A stretch of DNA of 64,000 nucleotides from Trichuris trichiura (taxonomy: Eukaryota > Nematoda > Enoplea > Trichinellida > Trichuridae), in NCBI GenBank assembly GCA_037903355.1, contig JBAJFE010000009.1, positions 62,001 to 126,000 on the forward strand. Reading direction: 5' to 3'. This document shows, one piece after another, positions 13,901-23,836 of the stretch. Both the position numbers and the translations under genes were made by a program. Below the pieces are notes generated by a model, which searched no databases, was not told the DNA's origin, and was given only the letters and a program-made list of their open reading frames with translations. Position 1 is the first letter of the stretch. The number at the start of each line of letters is the position of its first letter.

Positions 13901-16213
13901 CTACTGAGAAATTTCCTTAAATTAATTTCGCACTGTCCAGCTGTACTTTGCACAAGATCTACTCCTCAGCAAAAGGTAAGAAAAAACTGCCAGTATCTGT
14001 TTTCATTTTATCTACCAGGCTATGGTCGTCGAACTGGTTAAGAAAAGACTTCACTCCTTGACGTTAGCAGTTGGAGATGGAGCCAACGATGTACCTATGT
14101 TGCAAAGTGCAGACGTAGGAGTTGGAATTTCCGGAAAGGAAGGCATGCACGCCGTAATAGCAAGCGACTTTTCCATGCCACGTTTCAAATATCTCCAACG
14201 ACTCCTCCTTGTCCATGGTCATTGGTGCTACAACAGACTAGCTAGGCTGATTCTCTACTTCTTTTACAAGAACAGCGTATGCACAAACTTGCTGCATGCA
14301 AGAACCTTACACGTGCACAACATGATTGCACATTTAGGTGATGGTATTTTTAATGTTTTTCTTCCAAGCATTTTGTGGCTTCAGCAGCCAAGCTATTATT
14401 GATCCGGTTTACCAAAACTTTTTCAACGTTGTTTTTACCGCAATGCCACCAATGAATTTTGGAATCTTGGAGGAGGATATCAAGGACAAGCATTTAATGG
14501 CAAACCCGCACCTTTACGTTCTTGGTCGCGGAAATCAAGTTAACTGATTATCAACAATCACTTTGCCTCAATGAATTTCAATTTCAGATATTCTGCACCC
14601 GGAAATTTGTTTTAACAATTCTCGATGCTTCATGGCAGGCAGCAGTGATCTTCGCAATCGCTACTATGGTATTATTTTGCTTGAGCTTATTTTTACATTC
14701 TAACTTGTTATCAAACTTTTTAACATACAGCTGTACCTCCGTAAGTTGACCACCCAACAGACTGGAGAAAACTGGTCAACATAGGTGGTCAGCATATGGA
14801 ACCTGTGGCTGTAAGTTGATCAGCTCAACAGATTGCAGTTGAACCACCGTAAGTGGGCCATTCAACAGACTGGTCAACTTACAGAAAGCAAGCTACCACG
14901 TCAGGCTAAAGCGGTCAACTTCCCACTTACGGAGGTTGTCCTCGCGCTTATTAACGTTAGGACAAACTAACTGGCCAAAATTCAGTCAACTTACGGAGGT
15001 GATCGCCATTTAGAGGTGGTCAACTTTGGAGGTTCAACTGTATTTGATAGTTTTCAATAATGCAACTTGTTTAAGAGTCAAAACTTTAAAAAGTCCAAAT
15101 AGCTTTCCTCCATCCCTATGTCTAACGTTAAATAAAATGCATAATTTTTGAGGGCATACTTCTTGTAACGGCATCGTAAATTTTATGGATTACTATGGGA
15201 AGAAAAGACCGTTTATTGAGTATCACGCAAATAATATGCAGATTTTAGCTGAATCATGTTCCAGTCGTCAGTATTAAATTTACGAAAATGTGAAAACATA
15301 GATTCATGTACACCTGTCGCTGATAATCGTACATAAATTGCCCCAAAAGCTTCGTATTATTGAGAGAAACTCAATAAACGTCTTCATTTTCGCAGTAAAC
15401 AGTGAAACGCTTGACGTTTTTACGAATGACTTTACAGGAAGCTTTTTCCAAAAAAGGCATTCCTACAATCACTGTACGAGTGTCAGTTTTGAATCATTAC
15501 GTTTGCTCCTGCTGATAAAGAAAGGTGTCTTACTATTGAAAATCGAAGCGAGAAACCTAGTGCTACATCAATTAGCTGAATTTAGAGCAAGGCAATCCAT
15601 AAATTTGAAAGTACCTACTTTCAGCAATACTAAGCAGTATCATTAAACTACAGCTTAATTTTTGATTTTGCAGTTTGGCTACGGAACAGATCTGAACATG
15701 TGCGAGATGAGTTTCCTGACTATGAGCTGCCTGAATTTGTGCTGCCAGTTTCACTTGCTGTTGGAAACGCAAAAATTAGTACGTAAACATTTGAAACTAT
15801 ATTGATTAGTCGCCTAACGTTTTTTATGTTTTTTCAACAGACATTATTTGTCGCCTCAGTCTTTATACTCAACCTTGGAACGTTTTATGTCGTTAGTATT
15901 ATTTACAATTTGCTATCTGTCGGCTGCTGCAGCGCTGATCCACCATACAAGGTCGCACAACGAATGCTGAGCGAAGAACGCTACTGGTCAACGGTACTGC
16001 TATCCGTCGTGGCCGCGTTGCTGCCAAGGTAACTTTGAAAAAATAACTGACTCTATAAAATCTGTCTTACTTTGAAGAATAATCTATCGCTACTTTTATT
16101 CAACTGTATTCTCTCAAAAAGCTCAGCTGACTCACAAGTTGCAAAAAGGGGAAGAAAAAGAATGCAAACACAAGCCGAAATCAACTCCGACCAAAATATT
16201 GCACGGAAAATGA
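7980..16213 (+). CDS. Class V (ATP10-like) P4-ATPase, phospholipid flippase
   Basis: P4-ATPases move phospholipids to the cytosolic leaflet of plasma membrane and endomembranes. Exons: 7980-8290, 8341-8542, 8596-8738, 8917-9267, 9327-9433, 10941-11072, 11381-11511, 11571-12442, 12689-13202, 13284-13700, 13757-13975, 14019-14276, 14338-14538, 14588-14668, 15674-15778, 15841-16028, 16078-16213. All phases agree, giving about 1455 aa (1442 if an extra 39-bp intron at 9122-9160 is removed), the usual ATP10 length. Visible motifs are [12 protein letters not shown] before TM1, the A-domain LDGEN near residue 270, DKTGTLTEN with the phosphorylated Asp near 516, [35 protein letters not shown] near 1150 and [12 protein letters not shown] before the late TMs. 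As in ATP10 proteins, a long hydrophilic, acidic loop follows DKTGT. The C-terminus after LLPR is short and basic. Class assignment rests on recalled ATP10 sequence; the exact start is less certain than the rest. Confidence 0.93.
8543..8595 (+). other. 53-bp intron, typical of the short-intron class
   Basis: A GT...TTTCAG intron between NWFPQ and IEAYGRF of the flippase. It represents the dominant intron class in this window. Others are 43 bp (13976-14018), 46 bp (18850-18895), 42 bp (41188-41229), 45 bp (58468-58512), 51 bp (41986-42036) and 52 bp (18197-18248). Introns this short often stay in frame and appear as false coding sequence, which matters when reading open frames here. Confidence 0.85.
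10187..10652. mobile_element. hAT-type MITE inside a flippase intron
   Basis: This 466-bp non-autonomous element is flanked by a perfect 8-bp duplication CTTTAGAT (10179-10186 and 10653-10660), the target-site size of hAT transposons. The ends are short imperfect inverted repeats, CAGTGATTCTCA on the left and CGCTGTTTCTCA (reverse complement) on the right. They resemble the CAGTGGTTCTCA ends of many hAT elements and are followed by G/C-rich GGGGC...CCCC DNA. No transposase is visible, only short unrelated frames. It sits in the 1.5-kb intron 9434-10940. The perfect duplication suggests a fairly recent insertion. Confidence 0.85.
14728..15040. mobile_element. Tc1/mariner- or pogo-type MITE inside a flippase intron
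   Basis: This 313-bp element is bounded by TA on both sides (14726-14727, 15041-15042). Its inverted ends are about 26 bp: CAGCTGTACCTCCGTAAGTT... on the left and CAGTTGAACCTCCAAAGTTG... on the right (reverse complement). Internal sequence repeats the GTAAGTTGACCAC unit several times in both orientations. No transposase is encoded. A decayed relative lies at 45785-45940. It occupies the 1-kb intron 14669-15673. Confidence 0.85.
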
Positions 16214-16253
16214 AACTTCAGAAACTCACCGCACGTGCGGTAGCAAGCATTGT

Positions 16254-16532
16254 TTGTTTTCAGGAAAGTCTAATGACCGGCAGAAATGGCAAGAATTTTG
16301 CTCAACAAGAAGTTTAGGGATGCACTTCCTAGTCTTGTTAAGCCCCATGCCAGAGGCAGCCATTAGTCTGGTGCTACTATTTGCAAATGACTTCGACACT
16401 TGGAGTCCCTTCTTTTACATAGCAGTAAATGTTTTACACATTTTCCTGACGCGCAAGATCATGCGAGAAGCAAGTCGCAATCAGTATTCTAACGGTGCAA
16501 CGGAAAGTACTAATACTTTCTGCTTGTGTTAA
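16254..16532 (+). CDS. Small hypothetical membrane protein (doubtful)
   Basis: An open frame begins just after the flippase stop codon. A good acceptor-like TTTGTTTTCAG ends at 16261, so a trans-spliced leader or an alternative last exon is possible. The first Met in frame is at 16320 (MHFLVLLSPMPEAA). From there the product is about 70 aa with two hydrophobic stretches separated by NDFDTWSP, then a polar, Asn/Ser/Thr-rich tail. A 14-codon frame starting at the first ATG after the acceptor precedes it. The phase of this acceptor does not join to a flippase donor I can find. I do not recognise the family, and it may be chance. Confidence 0.25.
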   Translation: MFSGKSNDRQKWQEFCSTRSLGMHFLVLLSPMPEAAISLVLLFANDFDTWSPFFYIAVNVLHIFLTRKIMREASRNQYSNGATESTNTFCLC

Positions 16533-16969
16533 GAAATGACAAATTTTCATGATAATAGGGAAAAAGCACTGTTTTCCAATGCGCTTTTATTGCTTATCAC
16601 AGCAAAACATACTTAACTAGACAGGAATACTTCAGCGCTTGAAGAGAATGACTTCTTAGCAATGCATAGTTTCCTAAAATGGGTGCCATTAGCCTATGTG
16701 GGCAAATTTGAACTTTGAGAATGCAGTTTTTTATGCCAGCACCTTGAAATTCCACGTAGTTTATTAAGGAAGCACAAGGCCAACATAGTGATAACAATGC
16801 ACACCTGACAGGAATACTTGGACCAAACGAACGATTTCCTAGAACAAGCTGAACTAAAAATAATGAGAGTATAACACTGCCGTTGCTAATGGATCAGAAT
16901 AATTATTACATTTCTATCTCGAACCATTACCTAACTTTTAAGTCTGGTTAACAAAAAAATAGTGTAATA

Positions 16970-17140
16970 TGTTTCTTCATGGTAGACTCTATTTACGGTG
17001 GAACCCACGTTTTTAAAAAGTGATTCCGGAGATTTCTGGGCCTCCCCTTCCTCGTCTTCAGCGGTAAAAATAATAAAAAGCTCCTGAATAAAATCGTTTT
17101 TAAAAAACCGGAGCCAGCGTACATAAAGTCTACCATGAAA
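16970..17140. repeat. Imperfect inverted repeat with PLE-type terminal motif
   Basis: The left arm (ATGGTAGACTCTATTTACG, from about 16979) and right arm (reverse complement ATGGTAGACTTTATGTACG, near 17112-17136) pair across about 120 bp. Between them, read on the minus strand, lies CGCTGAAGACGAGG...CCCAGAAATCTCCGG. This is a degenerate version of the CTGANGAC...CCGAAAGCTCCGG module seen at 35850 and 47360-47845. It has no coding capacity and looks like a decayed copy of the same repeat family. Confidence 0.6.
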
Positions 17141-17488
17141 ACTTAGGAACCCGTTACGAGATGCTACGTACTCAAAAATTTCTTCTCTTAAAAAACTTAC
17201 ATTCAACTGAAACGTGTTCGTCGTAACCTCGTTATCCTATCCTGGCATATGAATTTTCGAAAAAGCTTGCAAATACTGAACGCATTCCCATCATAAGAAC
17301 ATCAACAAGGGGAGAAAACGACCGCCATAGATTTGCCCTGCTACAGACACATTACAATCCTGCTACTAACAAGTAACCTTATTAAAGCAGCAACACAACG
17401 CGAACGCAATTGATCTGTAGAAGCAAAAATTAGTGTAAAAAATTACAAAAGAATACTTAAACGAGGGAGCACTTTCCTCATAGAAATA

Positions 17489-17516
17489 GATAATGATGAT
17501 GATGATGATGATGATG

Positions 17517-17589
<73 letters not shown>
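17489..17589. repeat. (GAT)n/(AAT)n trinucleotide microsatellite
   Basis: About ten ATG/GAT units run directly into more than twenty AAT/TAA units, about 100 bp in all. On the minus strand it reads as poly-Leu/poly-Ser codons, which explains the odd open frame there. It lies between the flippase and PHGDH genes, next to a copy of the dispersed palindrome module. It should be highly length-polymorphic. Confidence 0.95.
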
Positions 17590-17590
<1 letters not shown>

Positions 17591-17599
17591 GCCATTAGA

Positions 17600-17690
17600 A
17601 GACTACCAACGGGTGGATGAGCCGTTATTAAGAAAAATTGTACAGATGTCAATGCACTCAACTTTTTAATGTTCTTTCGGAACAAGCAAT
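17600..17690. repeat. Partial copy of the dispersed palindrome module
   Basis: This stretch, from ACCAACGGGTGGATGAGCCG through TTATTAAGAAAAATTGTACA and GATGTCAATGCACTCAAC to TTCTTTCGGAAC, nearly matches the left arm of the large palindrome at 36907-37010. Only one arm is present, and it abuts the microsatellite. Confidence 0.75.
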
Positions 17691-17828
17691 CGCAGCCTAA
17701 TTCGCTCCTTATCATAAGTACACAACTCAGGCTTTCAATGCGCTGCGAAACCTTGTCTATGACCACAGAAGTTCAGTTAAACAGAAAAAGGCAGCGATCT
17801 GAACTTATATGCTACAGAAAATACATTC

Positions 17829-19036
17829 ATGACGAGTGAAAATTCTCGAAGAATAAGAAAAGTGCTCGTGGCTGACAAACTGCCTGGTAAAGGGCTGGAA
17901 AAAATAAAACGGCATGGAATAGAAGTCTATTCAAACGGAAATATAAAACGAGACACAATCTTGGATATGATTGAGGTAATGTTACGCACCCTTGTTTACC
18001 GTTCACCAAAAGTGAACGCCTGATAGCTCATTGTTTTTTTTCAGGATTATGATGCCCTCGTAGTTCGATCAAGCACCAAAGTAGATGAAGAAATGATTAG
18101 CAAAGGTAAGCGGCTAAAAATTATAATTCGAGCTGGCACTGGAATGGATAATATCGATGTAAACGAAGCAAGAAGACGAGGAATAAAAGTGGAGAAGTGA
18201 AGAGATTTGACTTCGCGTAAGCATTAAAAAACAACCCACTGTTTGCAGCACACCAGAAGCCAATTCGATTAGTGCTGCCGAAATGACCTGTAGCCTCTTA
18301 ATGGCACTTTCGAGAAACATTCCGCAAGCTAATGCCAGTATGAAAGAAGGCAGATGGAATCGCGAACATTTCATGGGAAGTGAACTGAATGGAAAAATCC
18401 TCGGACTAATTGGATTAGGACGGGTAGGCAAATTAGTAGCGGAACGTATGACCGCGTTTGGTATGCAGGTGAGCAGAGCTCAAATGAACGAAAAACCAAG
18501 CTAACGCAGTTTTACTTTCAGGTTTTAGCATACGACCCAGCCATTAAAACAAATGTTCTACCGCAAGTTAGAATGGTTGATTTCGATTCATTGCTATCGA
18601 CTGCTGATTACATCTCTCTACACGTCCCACTCACGGAAACCACAGAAGGTTAGTTATTAGGAAAACAGAAAGAGTAAAGTTCAACAACTAGTATTGACAG
18701 GCATAATCAATGAGGATACGCTTCTCAAGTGCAGAAAAGGAGTGCGCCTAGTCAACTGTTCTCGTGGTGAAATAATAAATGAAGAACACCTTCTGAAGGG
18801 ATTAACTTCTGGCCATGTTGCGGGAGCCGCGTTAGACGTTTTTCAGAAGGTAGGGAAAATGCGAAAAGCGTCATACAGAAGCAAATCTTTCTCAGGAACC
18901 CACAAGCAATATGGATCTAGTCAAACACACCAATGTCATTTGCACTCCTCATATTGGGGCGAGCACTGTCGAAGCGCAGGATCGAGTTGCACATGAAATC
19001 GCGAACGCACTTATTTCGTTCGACCAGTGTAAATGA
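17829..19036 (+). CDS. PHGDH: D-3-phosphoglycerate dehydrogenase, short form
   Basis: It oxidises 3-phosphoglycerate to 3-phosphohydroxypyruvate with NAD, the first step of serine synthesis, in the cytosol. Exons: 17829-17975, 18045-18196, 18249-18468, 18522-18648, 18701-18849, 18896-19036. All phases agree and encode 311 aa. Visible features are ALVVRSSTKVDEEMI and IIIRAGTGMDNIDV in the substrate domain, NTPEANSISAAE, and the Rossmann motif GLGRVGKLVAERM. The three catalytic positions are all intact: Arg in VNCSRGEIINE, Glu in KEPTSN and His in CTPHIGAST. The protein ends right after the catalytic core, so the C-terminal ASB/ACT regulatory part of the vertebrate and bacterial long forms is absent. 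An AATAAA lies at 19056-19061, about 20 bp past the stop. It converges on the NADAR gene. Confidence 0.95.
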
Positions 19037-19506
19037 CTCAAGAATGAAGGCTATCAATAAAAAAAAAAGCACGTTTTCACCTTGTTTTGAAGTAAAATAA
19101 ACTGACGGCAACATAGCCTGACACTCCCATGCTTACTTAAAATGAAGCAGCGCAAACTCCAGCCTGCACTAGAACGCTGCGGAATAGGTTGCTTCCTTAA
19201 TTACGTTAAGATAAAACTGAAAGCCAGTAACTAATGCATCACTAAGAGAAGGAATTTATGCAAACAAAACAAATGTCTTTTAACATTTCGATACATACTG
19301 ATCAGAGAAAAATGCATTTTCATAATTACCTGAAACAGAGCATGCTCCGCGTGGCCTGCGTACAAGGATACCACGGTTCCCAACTGCTTCAAGCACTGTC
19401 ACATAGCCTTCTCGAATCTGGCAGAAACCGTAGGCGTATGCGAAAATACAAGCTTTCCTCCGTCGACCTCACTGTCGATGGAATCACCAGTTAACAAATT
19501 TTATTG
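19037..19506. other. Convergent 3' intergenic region
   Basis: This 470-bp gap lies between two converging genes. It carries the PHGDH poly(A) signal at 19056-19061, a second AATAAA near 19096, and on the minus strand an AATAAA at 19500-19505 just past the NADAR stop codon. The short frame at 19258-19494 has no recognisable content. Confidence 0.6.
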
Positions 19507-22500
19507 TCATCTTTGAAGGATTGGTTGCTGCGTTAGGCAAAAGTCTACATGCACAACATGGTCATCGTTAGTAATCGTCTGCCAATTCTGGTCCTCCAGC
19601 AGATCAATTGAAGAATTAATCATAACTGGCTGAAGCCATTTAATCTCACCAGCTGGTGCAACAGATACAAAGTGTCGAGGATCTACCGGTCTTCTTCTAT
19701 CCAGTTTTTCCCTCAACGACGCAACAGTGTGTTTAAGCCACACAAGTGCCTTAGACCTTTCCAGCTCGGTAAGATGATACCATGTTCGTGCAGCAACATT
19801 CTTCATGCCTTCACCGTCCCAATTTAACTTCAGAAGAGCTCCGCCAACATTGGCGCTTTCTCTTAGCCCATTAACAAAGCCAGCTTCCAAAAGAAAAACT
19901 TGCTTGTTGATTACTGGATCAAGGTGCAGCTTAGGAATGCTTTGTGATCCCGATGGTGCAGACGACGAAGTTTCAATCTGATCTTTCTCAGCTGATTGTG
20001 AATTGAAGGTCAGACCTTTTTCTCTTTCTATCATTTCCGCGTTATGAATAGCCAGAGTATACAACGACCGTCTAAAGCATATTAATGAAAACTAAAAGCA
20101 AAAATTAGTCAAATAACATTGCAGTTTTCTCTTGTACACACCGCAACATTGATAAGAACAAAATGATGCTCTTAAAGCCATCACCAAATTTAGATAACAA
20201 ACCTTATAGAGGAAAGCAAATCTTCTTTCGTCAGCTGTAATTCTTTCACGTCTTCCGCCGCATTCAGTACTATTTCCATAAGCCACTCGAATTTACCACT
20301 TTCGGAGCTGGTCGACAAACATTGAAGTTCAACTGCTTCGCCGGAAAAATCATTTCCTGATGTTGGATACCATACTTCTTTCAGTTTCGACAACACAACT
20401 AGAGGATCTTCAACAAGAAAAAGTAGTTTACAAATTTTGAAGAAACATCAACCAGCAAACATGCGCACTTGGCCAAGAAGATAAAACAGATTGCTCGCAG
20501 TATAGTCCTTCATCTATCCCGTTTATGCCATCCTCTGAAAATGCAAAACCCACCCCTATATTCACTTTATTTCACTGCTATTTTTCACAAGCTTACCACC
20601 AAAATAGGTCATAATACTTGCGGGTGCGGCCAGATTTTCAATGGAGTTACCTTCCAGCCGAAACTCGCGTCTCAACTCCATAAGGAGAATACCAAGTCGA
20701 TTGCCGCCTAAGAAAGCTAGACGACGCCCGTACGGTTGAACGATGTGGCCTAATAACTTTCCAGCATCCAGCTGACAGATATCCATCCAAAGCAAAAAAT
20801 CAGCTTCAGACATGCCTATTGCTAGTTCGGGACACCAACTAGTACAACGGTGGCAGTATACCAGAACGCTGTCGCCAGTTTCGAGAAGTGCACGCATCAA
20901 TGTTGGATGCTGTGTGAACTTCAAGCGACAGGCCAACTTGAGCCGTTCAAAAAATACCTTGCGATTCCAATCGTTTAACCGACTTACGGAAGGAAAGCTA
21001 CGACGGAGCAAGCTTTGAAATGCCGCGCAAACGTTGACAGGATTCTCTTTAGCCAAAGCGATCTGTGTTTTGTATGGAAAACCTTAATACAATAATGAAA
21101 ATATCGAATAAACTATTTCCTAAACGAACCCAAAAATTTGCACCCTTCAATGAAAACGAAATGGTAAGCCGAAGGGTAAGAGAGCATCTTGTTCGGGAAT
21201 GTAATGGGTGACGAGTAGCGCGGATGAAACGCACAATCAATTCCAAAGCAAATTATCTTGTCATCAAAAGGAGCAAAACTATCAAGAATGAATGGAACTA
21301 TTAAAGGAAGCATGTCCGAAGGAGAAAACCCTTTTCCAGCAGAATCAGCTGGTCTTTCAATATGCGCTTCCAATGGAGCCAGAGGTCCAGAATTGACGGC
21401 ACAACTTCTTAAATATTCTCGATACTTCATTAATGTCAATCCGCTATAGTTCAATCCAATCCGGCAGGCATATTTCTTTGGCATTGTTGTCGGCTGAATC
21501 ATCCAACTAAGCAATAATGACGCACTTATATGAGGTCGAATAAGAAAAGAGTGCAAGTCATTTTCCGACAGTCCAACAGACAAGAACAAGTCTGATTGCC
21601 CGCAGATAGTTTCCACCAAAAGAGAGTCACCAGTAGCCAAAAGCAAAGTTTTAAGAGAAGGATGCTGCTCAAACTTTGACGCTATTGCTACATCCAACCA
21701 TGGAATAAACTTATGCCGTTGACGGCCATCTAAACATCTCTCTTCCGGAAGTTCTCCGCTTTCAGAAACCATTTTGGCCAAAAATTGAGGAAGCATTGCA
21801 GGTTCGCCAACGCTGAATAAACTTTGTATCTGCCTCACGGTACCTTGCCAAGACCGAACCCAATTTGAAAAAGCGTAGTGCGCAACTGAACGATACTGCT
21901 TCTTATTCACCAACGTATAGCACGCATAAAAACTACTTAAAGGAAAGAAGGTTCCTGTCAATGACACCACTTGCTCAGAGATAGTGAAATTTGCCACAAC
22001 TTTAGGGTTGTTCTCCCAGTAGACAGAAGGTATGAAGTACATATTAGCTCCATCGAAAGGTACATTCCCTGAGGAAGAAGCAGATGCAATCTGAAGCAAA
22101 ATAAATTCAAGGGAACGACAGAGATTCTTTAAGTAATCATTGAACGAACTTAAATAGTTAAACCTAGTAACATATAAAACCAGGCATAAGTTTCACATCA
22201 AATAAATCATACAGACAGCAAACAATGAACAGTACTCGAACAACCTTCTTACAAGTTATTTCTAAGCATTAGCTGCCTTGCACGAGAACCTCACCTTATC
22301 AGGAAGCAATTCCTAGAAGCCCTTGTTAAGTCATTAAGTGCTAAAAAAGCAACTGCTTCGAAAAGGAAAATCGTAATTTCATTCCCACTCTGCTGATCGC
22401 AAAATCTAATTAGTAGTTTCACTGACTTACTTGTGGCATGTGCGATTGATCTCGTATTTCCATAAGGGTTTGTCCAAGCCTATTTTCTCCAAGAATAGTA

Positions 22501-23042
22501 CCAAAAACGGACCCAGTTGCGGAATGGGAATGTACCATGAGGTTATTTATGCTAATGCGGTTGGCAGATAACCATTGTTTGAGCATATCCGACGACATGC
22601 CAACTCCTAATTCCCTGTCGTCACCATCAGTGAAAAGAATTGGATCTACTCCAGTACCAATAAGTTCGCGTTTAAACTGGGCATCCTGGTCAAAACGCAT
22701 TTGGTATGCAGTACGCATATGAGTCAATAGACTCGATCGGAATGCTTCATCTAACCGATTGCCAACGCCTGCTAGGCGAACCATCTGGGACAGCAGCTCA
22801 ATATACAAAGACAAACTATCGGAAAATTCCACTTTACTGGCTAGTGCATCTGCGCCTTCTTGCTGGCCAAGTTCAACAAGAGTTTGATATTTGCAGTATT
22901 CGTCAACACTGCAGAAAACTCGAGAGCCATCCGAAAAAGAGCATTTGTAAGCAGGATGCAACACGTTACTGTTACGATCTATCAAGCAAAGTCCCCGCTC
23001 TGGCGTCATCCTCGAGCCGCAATGCATAAAATGGTGTGCCAT
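19507..23042 (-). CDS. Protein with three tandem divergent NADAR-like domains
   Basis: NADAR (YbiA-like) domains cleave N-glycosidic bonds. Known members act on riboflavin-pathway intermediates or remove ADP-ribose from guanine in DNA; this protein's substrate is unknown. Exons, minus strand order: 23042-22431, 22090-21130, 21082-20597, 20407-20203, 20071-19507. All phases agree, giving about 942 aa from the ATG at 23042-23040. Three copies are visible, each with the family's KF.Q.P.L...L..TGD core and terminal G.NRLG..LME.R-like motif. In domain 1 these are MRFDQDAQFKRELIGTG and GENRLGQTLMEIR; in domain 2, SKFEQHPSLKTLLLATGD and SGLTLMKYREY; in domain 3, LKFTQHPTLMRALLETGD and GNRLGILLMELRREF. 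The last 250 aa match nothing I know. The usual D..WG.G motif has lost its Trp in all three (ELGVGM, FLSVGL, ELAIGM), so activity is uncertain. The 47-bp intron 21083-21129 is the least certain junction. Confidence 0.8.
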
Positions 23043-23836
23043 AACAAAGGCTACCGAAAGTGCTAGTTTGCAGGTACACAAAAAATGTACTTCGGCAAAC
23101 GAATATGATATTACTGACACAAAACCTAAAAAATTAATTGCTCAGCTTTATTTTGTTATCAGGAACTTTCCCTATGAAAATGCAATTAAATTACGTATGT
23201 TTCAACGGTATATACCGACATTTGTAAAGATGTTGGAAATGGCTTGTGCAGCGAATACAAGCACTCAAGTTTCGCATCAGTCGAACAATTATTTTTGGGT
23301 ACAATGAAATTGAGACCTATTTTCTTAAGTCATCACTCTAAACAGCAAGGAAATCATACTTAGTGTTGCTTTGCAATTGTCAGGAAGTTAAGGTTCCAAG
23401 CGGCAGCTTACTAGACGCTTGATAAAGCGTGATATGTTCATTACACGTATCTTTTCTGTCCTCGTCAAAAAGGAAAAGCTAACTGAGGTAACGATCAGAA
23501 CAATGGCAATGAATCGAAGTAAGAATAGTTAAAGAGTTTAGAGAGTGACAGGGGTGATTCTTACTGCTCGTTAATCAGATTTAGTTTTACAGCACTTAGA
23601 GTTGTAGGGAGGAGAAAGGTTTGAATTTGTAACTCATTAATCACAGATACAACTTGATCATCCTTTTCACGTTGCTGTGAATGTCTTTTCATTGAGCATA
23701 CAGTTGTTTAATGGCGATAGTCTTGACAACTTGCGTTCACGTCCTAGAAACTGATTGCTTGTTGAAATAGTTACCGACAGCAGCACATGGGTACTCGGAA
23801 ATCGAAATATTTTAAACTGTTCGTTCAGAGCCAGGT
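23043..23836. other. Divergent promoter interval
   Basis: This 794-bp stretch lies between the divergently transcribed NADAR (minus) and rabaptin-like (plus) genes. The minus frame stays open to 23120 but contains no ATG upstream of 23042, and an acceptor-like TTTCGGTAG occurs just before that ATG on the minus strand. No other feature is evident. Confidence 0.55.

Larger units (their letters stand above)
16214..17828. other. Intergenic region with repeat modules and a microsatellite
   Basis: Apart from the doubtful small frame at 16254-16532, this interval holds no gene. It contains an imperfect inverted repeat (about 16970-17140), a trinucleotide microsatellite (17489-17589) and a partial copy of the dispersed palindrome module (about 17600-17690). 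The promoter of the PHGDH gene must lie in the last part. ATGs are scarce just before 17829. Confidence 0.6.

Noticed and set aside
14277..14402. The flippase frame running on past YFFYKNS into [14 protein letters not shown].
   Set aside because: It is intron sequence. Splicing at 14276/14338 restores a continuous transmembrane segment ending in QAFCGFS at the family's exact spacing.
17443..17766. A minus-strand frame with long poly-Leu and poly-Ser runs.
   Set aside because: It is the translation of the GAT/AAT microsatellite, not a protein.
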